Source: Catonella massiliensis
GTDB lineage: Bacteria > Bacillota > Clostridia > Lachnospirales > Lachnospiraceae
Reading direction: 5' to 3'
Length of the DNA: 64,000 nucleotides
NCBI RefSeq assembly: GCF_016651435.1
Contig: NZ_JAEPRJ010000001.1
Span: 620,001 to 684,000, forward strand
A program made the translations under genes and the position numbers. How positions within the stretch are numbered: the stretch's first letter is position 1; every line of letters starts with the position of its first letter. Below the pieces are notes generated by a model. That model had not been told where the DNA came from, did not search any database, and saw only the letters and a program-made list of their open reading frames with translations. Positions 43,071 through 51,976 of this stretch are shown in pieces.

Positions 43071-44345
43071 TTATCTCCATACAAACCAGATAAATAAATA
43101 TCCGGCAACAACAGCAGCAAAGGTGAAAGGAACACCTATTTTCATAAAGTCCTTAAATGATACCTCGTAGCCTTCCTTGCGAAGAAGTCCTATACCTGCA
43201 ATATTGGCAGAAGCTCCGATAGGGGTTATATTACCACCAAGGGTAGCACCTATAAGAAGACCAAAGAAAAGCAGATATGGGGCAACGCCAAGCTCACCCG
43301 ATACGCTTGCTATTACAGGAAGCATGGTAGCTACATAAGGGATATTGTCTACAAAGGCAGATACAAGAACTGAGCCCCACACTATGATTGTAAAGAGAAC
43401 GAAGATATTGCCTCCTCCTACATGTACAATGATATCAGCGAGGTCTGTGATGATGCCCTGCTCCTGAATACCTCCTATTACAGTAAAAAGACCGGCTAGA
43501 AGTGCCATAGTAGCATAATCCACATTCTTTATATTCTCTATCATAGTCTCTTTGTCTTTGGTTGCGACGTATTCCCAAGCCACACAGACAACTCCCCAGA
43601 CCATACAGATGACACCATTGGTTATCTCAGGCTTGTTAGGGATGAAGGAAGCAGCTATAAGGAAAACTATGTGTCCGACCATTGCGATGGTAGGTATCAT
43701 ATCCTTAACCTCTGTATGCTCATCAGAAGATACAGGCATTGTGTCCTTACGGAAAATTAACATCATAATAGGTATGGTAAAGAGGGCTCCAAGTTCAACT
43801 GCAAAGAAGATACCGGGCTTACCCTGCATGATGAAGAAGTCCATAAAGTCCATCTTGGCAGCACCTGCTAGCATAATGGAAGTAGTATCGCCGACAAGAG
43901 TAGCCGCACCCTGAAGGTTCGAGGATACAGCGATTGAGATTATCATAGCAACCGGAGATATCTTAAGCTTTTTACATATCGCAAGTGCCACAGGGGCAAC
44001 CATATATACAGTAGCCACATTATCTATAAAGGCTGAGATAATGCCGGCAAAGAGGGACATAAATATCGTAGTCCACATGACATTTGGTGAAAGATTAAGT
44101 ATGTGGTCTGCTATGAGGTTTGGCATCTTGGACTGGATAAAATAATCCACTATGATTACCGTACCAAATATCATAAGAAGGATATTCCAGTCTATGGTGT
44201 GAAACAAGTCGCCTATGGGAAGTATTCCAAGCGCCAGGAAAATGGCAGCAGTCCCGCAGGCAATGTATGGTCTTCGCTTTGCAGGAAGGAATATCATAAG
44301 TGCATACATTAGGACAAAGAGTGCAATTGCGATTGTTTTTAACAT
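43071..44345 (-). CDS. ArsB/NhaD/SLC13-type ion transporter
   Basis: A 424-aa membrane protein with 10-12 segments of the ion-transporter superfamily. The duplicated signatures SAFIDNVATVYMVAPVALAI and SAFVDNIPYVATMLPVIA, with VSSNLQGAATLVGDTTSIML and GATLGGNITPIGASANI, are those of NhaD antiporters and ArsB-like carriers. Substrate (sodium/proton, arsenite or dicarboxylate) cannot be decided from sequence. RBS AAAGGAG on the minus strand. Monocistronic. Confidence 0.88.
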   Translation of the reverse strand: MLKTIAIALFVLMYALMIFLPAKRRPYIACGTAAIFLALGILPIGDLFHTIDWNILLMIFGTVIIVDYFIQSKMPNLIADHILNLSPNVMWTTIFMSLFAGIISAFIDNVATVYMVAPVALAICKKLKISPVAMIISIAVSSNLQGAATLVGDTTSIMLAGAAKMDFMDFFIMQGKPGIFFAVELGALFTIPIMMLIFRKDTMPVSSDEHTEVKDMIPTIAMVGHIVFLIAASFIPNKPEITNGVICMVWGVVCVAWEYVATKDKETMIENIKNVDYATMALLAGLFTVIGGIQEQGIITDLADIIVHVGGGNIFVLFTIIVWGSVLVSAFVDNIPYVATMLPVIASVSGELGVAPYLLFFGLLIGATLGGNITPIGASANIAGIGLLRKEGYEVSFKDFMKIGVPFTFAAVVAGYLFIWFVWR

Positions 44346-44577
44346 GTAATCTCCTTTTATAGATGTGATATTTAAGTATCATACACTATATGAGGCACCA
44401 GTTGCAAGATGTTTTATTATGAAATCATAATCAAAATCTCAAAAGCCAAATTATTGAAAGCAAGTTTTGGGGAAATTTCTTTCGCCTATTCACAAAACTA
44501 CAATTGCTTGTTTACAAAGTCCGCAAATGATATTATAATTGACTTGACTATTCTAAGATTCACTAATAAGTGAGATT

Positions 44578-46107
44578 ATGTTTTCTAGTGTAAAAAGTGT
44601 TGCCTTATCCGGTATCAACGGTATTATTACTAGCGTAGAGGCAGATATAAGGAATGGACTTCCATCCTTTAATATGGTTGGTTTTCTGTCTACGCAGGTA
44701 AGAGAATCGGGAGAAAGGGTTAGGGCGGCTGTTCTTAATTCGGGCTTTTATTTGGAGCCTAAGAGAATTCTTGTAAATTTATCCCCTGCAGACATTAAAA
44801 AAGACGGGACTTCGTTCGACCTTGCGGTGGCAGTGGCCATACTCGCAGCCCAGCTAAGCCTTGACAATGACTACCTCTTAGAGACGGCCTTTGTAGGTGA
44901 ACTTAGCCTAAGCGGAGAAATAAAGACCGTTACAGGTGTGCTCCCTATGGTTAGTGCTGCCAAAGAGGCAGGCATTAGGAGGTTTGTTCTTCCTGTGGCA
45001 AACTATAGGGAGGCAAAGCTGGTTGACGGAATTGAAATCATAGGTGTAGCCTCATTACTTGAAGCTATTGAGGCTGTGCAAAAGAGAGTAGAAAAGGGTA
45101 GAACCATCGATATAGAACCAGCCATAAGCGATGATAAGAAGCTGCCCGATTTTTCTGAGGTACATGGACAAGAGGGTATTAAGCGGGCAGTAGAAATAGC
45201 TGTGAGTGGGATGCACAACATACTTATGATAGGTCAGGCAGGCTCGGGGAAAAGTATGCTTGCAAGCCGTATTCCATCTATTATGCCTCCTATGTCTGTG
45301 GATGAAAGCCTTGAAGTGACCAAGATATACAGTATATCAGGTCTTTTAGAGGAAGGGCGGGGGCTTATAGAAACCAGGCCTTTTAGGTCTCCTCATAATT
45401 CTATATCACTTCCTGCCTTAGTTGGAGGAGGAAGCAAAGTAAGGGCAGGAGAGATTAGTCTTGCACATAATGGAGTCCTTTTTTTAGATGAGTTACCTGA
45501 ATTTAACCGCCAGACCATAGAGGTGCTGAGGCAGCCCCTTGAGGAGAAGAAGATAACCATAGGCAGGATAAGTGGAACAGCCACATATCCCGCTGATTTT
45601 CTGCTTGCGGCCGCAATGAATCCTTGCAAATGCGGCTTCTATCCTGACAGGAAATTCTGCCGTTGCAATGAGGTTCAGATAAAGAACTATCTGTCAAGGG
45701 TGAGCAGACCGCTGATTGACAGATTTGACATAGTTGCTGAAGTAAAAAGAATAAGCTTTGACAGCATCTTTAATAAAGAAGAAAAGTCTGGTGAGAACTC
45801 AGATGAGATAAGGAAAAGAGTGCTTGCTGCAAGGGATATACAGGAGGAGAGATTTAAGCACGAATCAATACATTTTAACTCTCAGATGGATTCTAAGATG
45901 ACTGATGAATTCTGTAAGATTGACCAAAAGACCAAAGCCCTCCTTGAAGAAGCATATAAAAACATCAATCTAAGCCTTAGAGGATATTACAGGGTACTTA
46001 AGGTGGCAAGAACCATAGCGGATATGAGGCAAAAGGCTGAGGTGGGTGAGTTTGAAGTGGCTGAAGCTATCCACTATCGTGAAATGATTGAGAGGTTTTG
46101 GGGATGA
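44578..46107 (+). CDS. comM: ComM/YifB Mg-chelatase-like AAA+ ATPase
   Basis: A 509-aa protein: N-terminal Lon-like fold (SVALSGINGIITSVEADIRNGLP ... ILVNLSPADIKKDGTSFDLAVAVAIL), AAA+ core with Walker A GQAGSGKS and Walker B GVLFLDELPEF, zinc-type cysteines CKCGFY..RKFCRC, and a C-terminal Mg-chelatase subunit. ComM helicases drive branch migration during natural transformation. The dprA gene overlaps its end by 4 bases, so the pair forms a transformation-related operon. Confidence 0.95.
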   Translation: MFSSVKSVALSGINGIITSVEADIRNGLPSFNMVGFLSTQVRESGERVRAAVLNSGFYLEPKRILVNLSPADIKKDGTSFDLAVAVAILAAQLSLDNDYLLETAFVGELSLSGEIKTVTGVLPMVSAAKEAGIRRFVLPVANYREAKLVDGIEIIGVASLLEAIEAVQKRVEKGRTIDIEPAISDDKKLPDFSEVHGQEGIKRAVEIAVSGMHNILMIGQAGSGKSMLASRIPSIMPPMSVDESLEVTKIYSISGLLEEGRGLIETRPFRSPHNSISLPALVGGGSKVRAGEISLAHNGVLFLDELPEFNRQTIEVLRQPLEEKKITIGRISGTATYPADFLLAAAMNPCKCGFYPDRKFCRCNEVQIKNYLSRVSRPLIDRFDIVAEVKRISFDSIFNKEEKSGENSDEIRKRVLAARDIQEERFKHESIHFNSQMDSKMTDEFCKIDQKTKALLEEAYKNINLSLRGYYRVLKVARTIADMRQKAEVGEFEVAEAIHYREMIERFWG

Positions 46108-47204
46108 GAGAAGAATTGCTTATGTTTTGGCTCTCCTTGGAGGGGCATATAGCCAAGATAAAACTTGACATACTTGAAGCAAATTTTGGGAGCTTAGCTG
46201 AGGCTCACTCTGCCATAAGCAAAGGGAAATACGGGCAAATAAAAGGGATTGGAGAAAAACAGCTTGAAAAGCTCAGGTTTCTCTCTAATATGTCCGAAAT
46301 AGAAGATAAGTATGCAAACATGGTAGAAAAGGGAATAAAGTATACTCATTATTTTAATAAAGACTATCCTGATAAGCTTAGGAATATATGCTCTGCTCCC
46401 ATAGGATTATTTTATAAGGGTAACTTACCAAAAAATGAAGAAAAAATAATAAGCGTGGTTGGCTCAAGGGATGCTACTGAGAAAGGCTTATATTATGCAG
46501 GAAAGTTATCTGAAGAGCTTTCAAACTATGGAGTAAGCGTGGTGAGCGGTATGGCTTTGGGGATTGACTCCTCTGCACATAAAGGTGCGCTAAAAGGGGA
46601 AAAAGGCAAGACCTATGCAATCCTCGGCTGTGGCGTAGATATCTGCTATCCTGCAAACAACATAGAGCTGTATCTGTCCATTATTGAAAAAGGAGGAATA
46701 ATCTCCGAATTTCCTATAGGGACTGCGCCTGTGAGGGCGAATTTTCCACAAAGAAACCGCATAATAAGCGGACTATCCGATGGAGTCTTTGTGGTAGAAG
46801 CCAGAGAGAAAAGCGGAAGCTTAATAACTGCAGACATGGGGCTTGAGCAGGGTAAAAATATATATGCCCTGCCCGGAAGAAGTGAGGAGCCTCTAAGCCG
46901 TGGTACCAACAAGCTTATTCAGTATGGAGCCAAGCTTGTAAGCGATGTAAATGATATACTCGAGGACTTTGATTTCCCCATTTTAAATGCAAAACAGGAA
47001 TGCCTTCAAAATTTAACACTTGAAAGCAACGAAAAAATAGTGTATTCTACCCTCTGTTTGATACCCAAGCATATTTCTGAAATTTTATCTGAAACGGGAC
47101 TTGATGAAGGAGAGCTTTTTACTATACTACTCAGACTGGAATTTAAGGGATATGTGAGGCGGACAAGCTTTGAGTACTTTGTAGCTCTTCCGTCTTATAT
47201 ATGA
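46104..47204 (+). CDS. dprA: DNA processing protein DprA
   Basis: A 366-aa RecA loader on incoming single-stranded DNA. SAM-like N-terminus (about 1-75), Rossmann core with SVVGSRDATEKG, SGMALGIDSSAHKGAL, GCGVDICYPANN, FPQRNRIISGLSDGVFVVEA, and a C-terminal winged helix. TTG 46098 is in frame; ATG 46104 gives the usual ATGA overlap with comM. topA follows after 107 bases. Confidence 0.95.
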   Translation: MREELLMFWLSLEGHIAKIKLDILEANFGSLAEAHSAISKGKYGQIKGIGEKQLEKLRFLSNMSEIEDKYANMVEKGIKYTHYFNKDYPDKLRNICSAPIGLFYKGNLPKNEEKIISVVGSRDATEKGLYYAGKLSEELSNYGVSVVSGMALGIDSSAHKGALKGEKGKTYAILGCGVDICYPANNIELYLSIIEKGGIISEFPIGTAPVRANFPQRNRIISGLSDGVFVVEAREKSGSLITADMGLEQGKNIYALPGRSEEPLSRGTNKLIQYGAKLVSDVNDILEDFDFPILNAKQECLQNLTLESNEKIVYSTLCLIPKHISEILSETGLDEGELFTILLRLEFKGYVRRTSFEYFVALPSYI

Positions 47205-47311
47205 TACAAGAGTAAAAAGTATGGAATTTGATTAAAGAGAAGTTTAAGTACCCCTGTATCATAGGGTGTCTGAAGTTTTGATAAGGATTTAAGGAGAGGA
47301 AGAAGAATAGG

Positions 47312-49387
47312 ATGTCTAAGTATTTGGTAATAGTTGAATCACCGGCAAAAGCAAAGACGATTAAAAAATACCTTGGTACCAATTATGAAGTTATTGCTTC
47401 CATGGGACATGTAAGGGATTTACCTAAGAGTCAGATGGGAATCGATGTTGAACATGATTATGAACCAAAGTATATAACCATAAGGGGTAAGGGGGACTTG
47501 CTTCAGACCCTAAGGAAGGCTGTAAAAAAGTCTGACAAAGTTTATCTTGCAACTGACCCGGACCGTGAAGGTGAGGCTATTTCCTGGCATCTTGTCAATG
47601 CTCTTAAGCTTGAAGAAGGAAAATATAAAAGAATTACTTTTAATGAAATCACAAAGACAGCAGTGAAAAATGCTATAAAGTCTCCAAGGGATATAGATAT
47701 GGACCTTGTGGATGCACAGCAGGCAAGGCGTGTGCTTGATAGAATGGTGGGCTACAGCATAAGCCCCCTTCTTTGGAAGAAGGTAAAGAGAGGACTTTCA
47801 GCAGGAAGAGTACAGTCTGCTGCACTTAAGCTTATATATGACAGGGAAGAAAAGATAAATGACTTTATCCCTGAGGAATACTGGACTTTAGACGCTTACC
47901 TTTTAGCTAAGGGAGTTAAGAAGCCTGTAGTTGCCAAGTTCTACGGAGATGAGACAGGTAAGCTGGCTATTAATTCCAAGGTCCAGATGGACAAGATAAT
48001 GAAGGAGCTTAAGAAGGCTTCTTACAAGATTACTGAGATTAAGAACTCAGAGAGAATGAGAAAGGCACCTCTTCCTTTTACAACCAGTACTCTTCAGCAG
48101 GAGGCGTCAAAGAGCCTTAACTTCTCTACACAGAAGACCATGCGTATAGCACAGCAGCTCTATGAAGGTGTTGAGATTAAAGGACAGGGGCTTGTGGGAC
48201 TTATCTCCTATCTGCGTACCGACTCTACCAGAATATCGGAGGAAGCTGACAAGGCTGCCAGAGAATATATAGATAAGGCTTATGGAAGTAAGTACCTTGC
48301 AGACACGCAGGAGTCAAGGAATAAAGGCAAGAAGATTCAGGATGCACACGAGGCTATACGACCTGCACATACTGATCTTTCGCCTGTTATTGTAAAGGAG
48401 TCTCTTTCAAGAGACCAGTTTAGGCTGTATTCCCTGATTTGGAAGCGTTTCATAGCAAGCAGAATGAAGCCTGCGGTATATGACATGAAGAGTGTAAAGA
48501 TAGCCGCAGGCAAGTATATATTTACGGCTTCGGCATCTAAGCTTAAGTTTGACGGCTTTATGTCGGTATATGTAGAAGCTGACTTTGAGAAGGAAGAGGA
48601 CAGCATATCTGCAAGCATAGATGAAAAGACTGAGCTTAAATTTGATAAATTTGATGCTATTCAGCATTTTACTCAGCCTCCGGCACACTTTACCGAGGCT
48701 TCGCTTGTAAAGACCTTGGAAGAGCTTGGCATAGGAAGACCTAGTACCTATGCACCGACAATTACCACAATTCTTGCAAGAAGGTACGTGGTTAAGGAAA
48801 ACAAGGCAATTTACATTACTGAAATCGGCACTATAGTAAATAGAATAATGGTAGCAGCATTTCCGGAGATAGTAGATACCAACTTTACTGCAACTATGGA
48901 AGGACTTCTTGATAAGGTTGAGGCGGGAGATATCAAGTGGAAGGAGATAGTACGTAACTTCTATCCGGATTTGGAGCAGGAGGTCAAAAGGGAAGAAGAA
49001 AACCTTGAAAAAATCGAGATTCAGGATGAGGTTACGGATGAAATCTGCCCTAACTGCGGAAGAAACCTGGTTATAAAATATGGCCCTCACGGTAAGTTTC
49101 TTGCCTGCCCGGGATTCCCTGAGTGCAGATTTACCAAGCCTTATCTTGAGAAGATTGGCGTAGCCTGCCCTATATGTGGCTCAGAGGTTGTTATAAGAAA
49201 GACAAAGAAGGGCAGACCTTTCTACTCATGCGAGAAGAGTCCTGACTGTGAATTTATCAGCTGGCAGAAGCCTTCCGAGGTAAAGTGTCCTATGTGTGGT
49301 TCATATACTGTGGAAAAAGGCGGGAAACTGGTATGTGCCAATAAAGAGTGTCAGAAAGTTGTGGGAGAGATTCCTAAACGCGGATAA
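47312..49387 (+). CDS. topA: DNA topoisomerase I
   Basis: A 691-aa type IA topoisomerase that relaxes negative supercoils. Toprim VIVESPAKAKTIKKYLG and DPDREGEAISWHL, active-site Tyr in LISYLRTDSTRIS, RPSTYAPTI, and three C-terminal zinc ribbons (CPNCG..CPGFPEC, CPICG..CEKSPDC, CPMCG..CANKEC). RBS AAGGAGAGG. Confidence 0.98.
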   Translation: MSKYLVIVESPAKAKTIKKYLGTNYEVIASMGHVRDLPKSQMGIDVEHDYEPKYITIRGKGDLLQTLRKAVKKSDKVYLATDPDREGEAISWHLVNALKLEEGKYKRITFNEITKTAVKNAIKSPRDIDMDLVDAQQARRVLDRMVGYSISPLLWKKVKRGLSAGRVQSAALKLIYDREEKINDFIPEEYWTLDAYLLAKGVKKPVVAKFYGDETGKLAINSKVQMDKIMKELKKASYKITEIKNSERMRKAPLPFTTSTLQQEASKSLNFSTQKTMRIAQQLYEGVEIKGQGLVGLISYLRTDSTRISEEADKAAREYIDKAYGSKYLADTQESRNKGKKIQDAHEAIRPAHTDLSPVIVKESLSRDQFRLYSLIWKRFIASRMKPAVYDMKSVKIAAGKYIFTASASKLKFDGFMSVYVEADFEKEEDSISASIDEKTELKFDKFDAIQHFTQPPAHFTEASLVKTLEELGIGRPSTYAPTITTILARRYVVKENKAIYITEIGTIVNRIMVAAFPEIVDTNFTATMEGLLDKVEAGDIKWKEIVRNFYPDLEQEVKREEENLEKIEIQDEVTDEICPNCGRNLVIKYGPHGKFLACPGFPECRFTKPYLEKIGVACPICGSEVVIRKTKKGRPFYSCEKSPDCEFISWQKPSEVKCPMCGSYTVEKGGKLVCANKECQKVVGEIPKRG

Positions 49388-49707
49388 ATAATACCATCAC
49401 TCTGAATGACAATTGCAATTTTCGGGGCTTTAAAGTACTTAAAATTGTGTGATTTAGCAGAATTAAAATGCTAAAAAATTTATAAGATATATTAATAAAT
49501 GCTTTTGGATGGGACAAATAAATTAATAATTTAAGCAATTAATTAATTTATCTTGATTATTAATACAATTGTGTGGTACAATAATTGTGTACAAACATAT
49601 TCATTCTAAATTTGCTTCATGAGAAGTTTTTATATTTTCATAAAACAATATTGAATGAATGGTAAACTTCAATTTATCTCTTTTAGAGAACATCAGGAGG
49701 GGCCAAA
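49388..49707 (+). promoter_or_regulatory. Intergenic region with the codY promoter
   Basis: TTGATT (49553-49558), 18 bases, TACAAT (49577-49582) is the best promoter. AATTGTGT is repeated at 49567-49574 and 49583-49590 around the -10. No convincing topA terminator is seen; the rest is A+T-rich. Confidence 0.45.
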
Positions 49708-50481
49708 ATGAGTGTTCAGTTATTGGATAAGACCAGAAAAATCAACAAGTTACTTCACAACAATGATTCTCGTATGGTGGTTTTCAATGATATTTGCGGG
49801 GTGTTAAGCGAGATTCTAGACTCAAATATCATCGTACTCAGCAAAAAGGGAAAGGTTTTAGGAATTAAGAACAGAGATGACATTCCTGCTATCCAGGAAC
49901 TGATCAAGGACAATGTCGGCTCATATATAGACAGTGACCTTAATGAGAGACTGCTTAGTATCCTGTCAACAAAAGAAAATGTTAACCTCATTACCTTGGG
50001 CTTTGAATTCAAGGAAGTTAATGATTATCAGGCTATAATCATTCCTATAGATATAGCCAGTGATAGGTTTGGAACACTGTTTATCTACAAGTTAAAAGAA
50101 CCTTACAACATTGACGACATTATCCTTGCAGAATATGGCACTACAGTAGTTGGACTTGAGATTATGAGGTCTGTCAATGAAGAAAATGCCGAAGAGAGCA
50201 GAAAGATTCAGATTGTTAAGTCAGCTGTAAATACTCTTTCTTTCTCGGAGCTTGAGGCAATTACCCATATTCTTAGTGAATTAAACGGCAACGAGGGTGT
50301 TTTGGTTGCAAGTAAGGTGGCTGATAGAGTCGGAATCACAAGATCGGTTATTGTAAATGCTCTTAGAAAGTTTGAAAGTGCGGGAGTAATCGAGTCGAGG
50401 TCTTCGGGTATGAAGGGTACCTACATAAAGGTGCTTAATGATGTAGTATTTGATGAATTAACCAAGGTTAAAAACAAGTAA
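49708..50481 (+). CDS. codY: GTP/branched-chain amino acid-sensing repressor CodY
   Basis: A 257-aa global regulator: N-terminal GAF ligand domain (about 1-155) and C-terminal winged helix ASKVADRVGITRSVIVNALRKFESAGVIESRSSGMKGTYIK. CodY represses amino-acid synthesis, transport and motility genes when GTP and Ile/Val/Leu are plentiful. AGGAGGGG precedes the ATG. Its position between topA and flgB is the same as in Bacillus, minus trmFO-xerC-hslVU. Confidence 0.97.
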   Translation: MSVQLLDKTRKINKLLHNNDSRMVVFNDICGVLSEILDSNIIVLSKKGKVLGIKNRDDIPAIQELIKDNVGSYIDSDLNERLLSILSTKENVNLITLGFEFKEVNDYQAIIIPIDIASDRFGTLFIYKLKEPYNIDDIILAEYGTTVVGLEIMRSVNEENAEESRKIQIVKSAVNTLSFSELEAITHILSELNGNEGVLVASKVADRVGITRSVIVNALRKFESAGVIESRSSGMKGTYIKVLNDVVFDELTKVKNK

Positions 50482-50494
50482 TAAGGTATTTATG

Positions 50495-50536
50495 TACAGA
50501 GGGATTTGGTTTTTGCTAAATCCCTTTGTATATTTT
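50495..50536 (+). terminator. Terminator of codY
   Basis: TACAGAGGGATTT (50495-50507) pairs with AAATCCCTTTGTA (50518-50530), 13 bp with one G-U, then TATTTT. Confidence 0.7.
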
Positions 50537-50557
50537 AAAACTAATTTCCATTTTAGG

Positions 50558-50585
50558 TTGTAATTTTGAGAAAATATATTATAAT
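50558..50585 (+). promoter_or_regulatory. flgB operon promoter with an embedded CodY box
   Basis: TTGTAA (50558-50563), 16 bases, TATAAT (50580-50585). AATTTTGAGAAAATA (50562-50576) matches the CodY consensus AATTTTCWGAAAATT at 13 of 15 positions and fills the spacer, so bound CodY would exclude polymerase. Confidence 0.7.
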
Positions 50586-50592
50586 AGATATG

Positions 50593-50652
50593 TTAGGGTA
50601 CAATTAGCATGTCTATATCTATGCGTTTTTGGCATGTGCTATTTTACCCTTA
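50593..50652 (+). other. Hairpin at the 5' end of the flagellar operon transcript
   Basis: AGGGTA (50595-50600) pairs with TACCCT (50645-50650), and TAGCATG (50605-50611) with CATG..CTA (50633-50641). It starts about 8 bases after the -10, so it would form the very 5' end of the mRNA. Confidence 0.5.
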
Positions 50653-50689
50653 ATGGTATATAAACGTATATAGTATAGGAGTTATGATT

Positions 50690-51085
50690 ATGATTGCATC
50701 GGATGCATATAATTTTATCAATGTCCTGGGAAAGGCAGCAGATGCCAGTTGGATGAGAAATAATATTATTTCGAATAATATCGCCAATAATGACACCCCG
50801 GGATATAAGCGCAAGGATGTGCAGTTTGAGTCCTATCTTGCAATGGAACTTATAAGAGGAGGCAACCTAAGAAGCAGGGTTGCTAACACAGACCTCGACA
50901 GACTTGACGGCATTGCTTATACAGACTATTCAAGTCTCAGCTATAGAGCCGACGGAAACAACGTAGACATCCATACAGAGAATACTTATCTGGCGGAGAA
51001 CCAGCTTAGATATTATACTCTCTTAGATTCTATGACACAGGAGTTTTCCAGACTTAAGATAGCGTTGACTTCAACCAGCCAGTAA
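50690..51085 (+). CDS. flgB: Flagellar basal-body rod protein FlgB
   Basis: A 131-aa proximal-rod subunit. NIISNNIANNDTPGYKRKDVQFESYL is the conserved rod/hook N-terminal motif; a helical C-terminus packs against it. ATG 50684 is also in frame, but TAGGAG at 50677-50682 favours 50690. First gene of a cluster of at least 13 flagellar genes running to 62776. Confidence 0.95.
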   Translation: MIASDAYNFINVLGKAADASWMRNNIISNNIANNDTPGYKRKDVQFESYLAMELIRGGNLRSRVANTDLDRLDGIAYTDYSSLSYRADGNNVDIHTENTYLAENQLRYYTLLDSMTQEFSRLKIALTSTSQ

Positions 51086-51125
51086 AATTAGTATTGGAGA
51101 TATTATAAAAAGAGAGGTATAGGAA

Positions 51126-51569
51126 ATGTCAGTTTTTGGAGCTATGGATATAAGCGCAACAGGTATGACTGCACAGCAGCTTAGAACAGATATAATTGCG
51201 CAGAATATTGCTAATATAAATACTACAAGAGACGAAAATGGCCATGTATACAGAAGAAAGAATGTAGTATTCGTTGAAAAAGATGTAACAGGCTTTTCAC
51301 AGATTCTTCTTAGGACTGCAGGAAGAGTTGGCAATGGAGTAAAGGTATCTAAGATATACACTGATACCGAGAGCCCTGTAAGGCTAGTATACGATCCTTC
51401 ACATCCTGATGCAAATGAAGATGGATATGTAGAGTATCCTAATGTGAATACAGTTCAGGAAATGACTGATATGATAGATGCTACAAGATCTTACGAAGCA
51501 AATGTAACCGCTTTCAATGCGACTAAAAATATGATATTAAAGGCGCTTGAAATGGGCGGAGGCCAGTAA
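51126..51569 (+). CDS. flgC: Flagellar basal-body rod protein FlgC
   Basis: A 147-aa proximal-rod subunit: MDISATGMTAQQLRTDIIAQNIANINTTRDENG at the start and MTDMIDATRSYEANVTAFNATKNMILKALEMG at the end, both hallmark coils. 40 bases after flgB; RBS AGAGAGG. Confidence 0.97.
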   Translation: MSVFGAMDISATGMTAQQLRTDIIAQNIANINTTRDENGHVYRRKNVVFVEKDVTGFSQILLRTAGRVGNGVKVSKIYTDTESPVRLVYDPSHPDANEDGYVEYPNVNTVQEMTDMIDATRSYEANVTAFNATKNMILKALEMGGGQ

Positions 51570-51618
51570 TCAGCTAAGTTTACCGTAATTTAATTATATT
51601 ATATTGGAGATGATTGTA

Positions 51619-51942
51619 ATGGATATTGCTGCAATAGGTAGTTTAGTTCCACTTAAAAATATTAACGGTGTTAATACTAAGAGTTCTGAGGCCGGCATAG
51701 TACAGGGAAGTACAGAAGGATTTGAAAGTATATTCAAATCAGCTCTTGACATGGTTAAACAAACCAATGACCTCACTAACGCAGCGGAACAGGAAGAAAT
51801 GAAATTTGCGCTTGGCAATTCAGACAACATAGCGGACCTTATGGTGGCTCAGAGAAAAGCTAATCTTTCCCTACAATATACGGTAGCCATTAGGAATGCA
51901 GTAATGAGTGCATATAGAGAGATAATGAATCTTCAGTTCTAA
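51619..51942 (+). CDS. fliE: Flagellar hook-basal body protein FliE
   Basis: A 107-aa adaptor between MS ring and rod. C-terminal VAQRKANLSLQYTVAIRNAVMSAYREIMNLQF-like motif is typical (split here for length: QRKANLSLQY, AYREIMNLQF). TTG 51604 and ATG 51610 are in frame, but GGAG at 51606-51609 gives ATG 51619. Confidence 0.93.
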   Translation: MDIAAIGSLVPLKNINGVNTKSSEAGIVQGSTEGFESIFKSALDMVKQTNDLTNAAEQEEMKFALGNSDNIADLMVAQRKANLSLQYTVAIRNAVMSAYREIMNLQF

Positions 51943-51976
51943 TTTAACTTATATACTGCTGAGGAGAAGATTGTAG

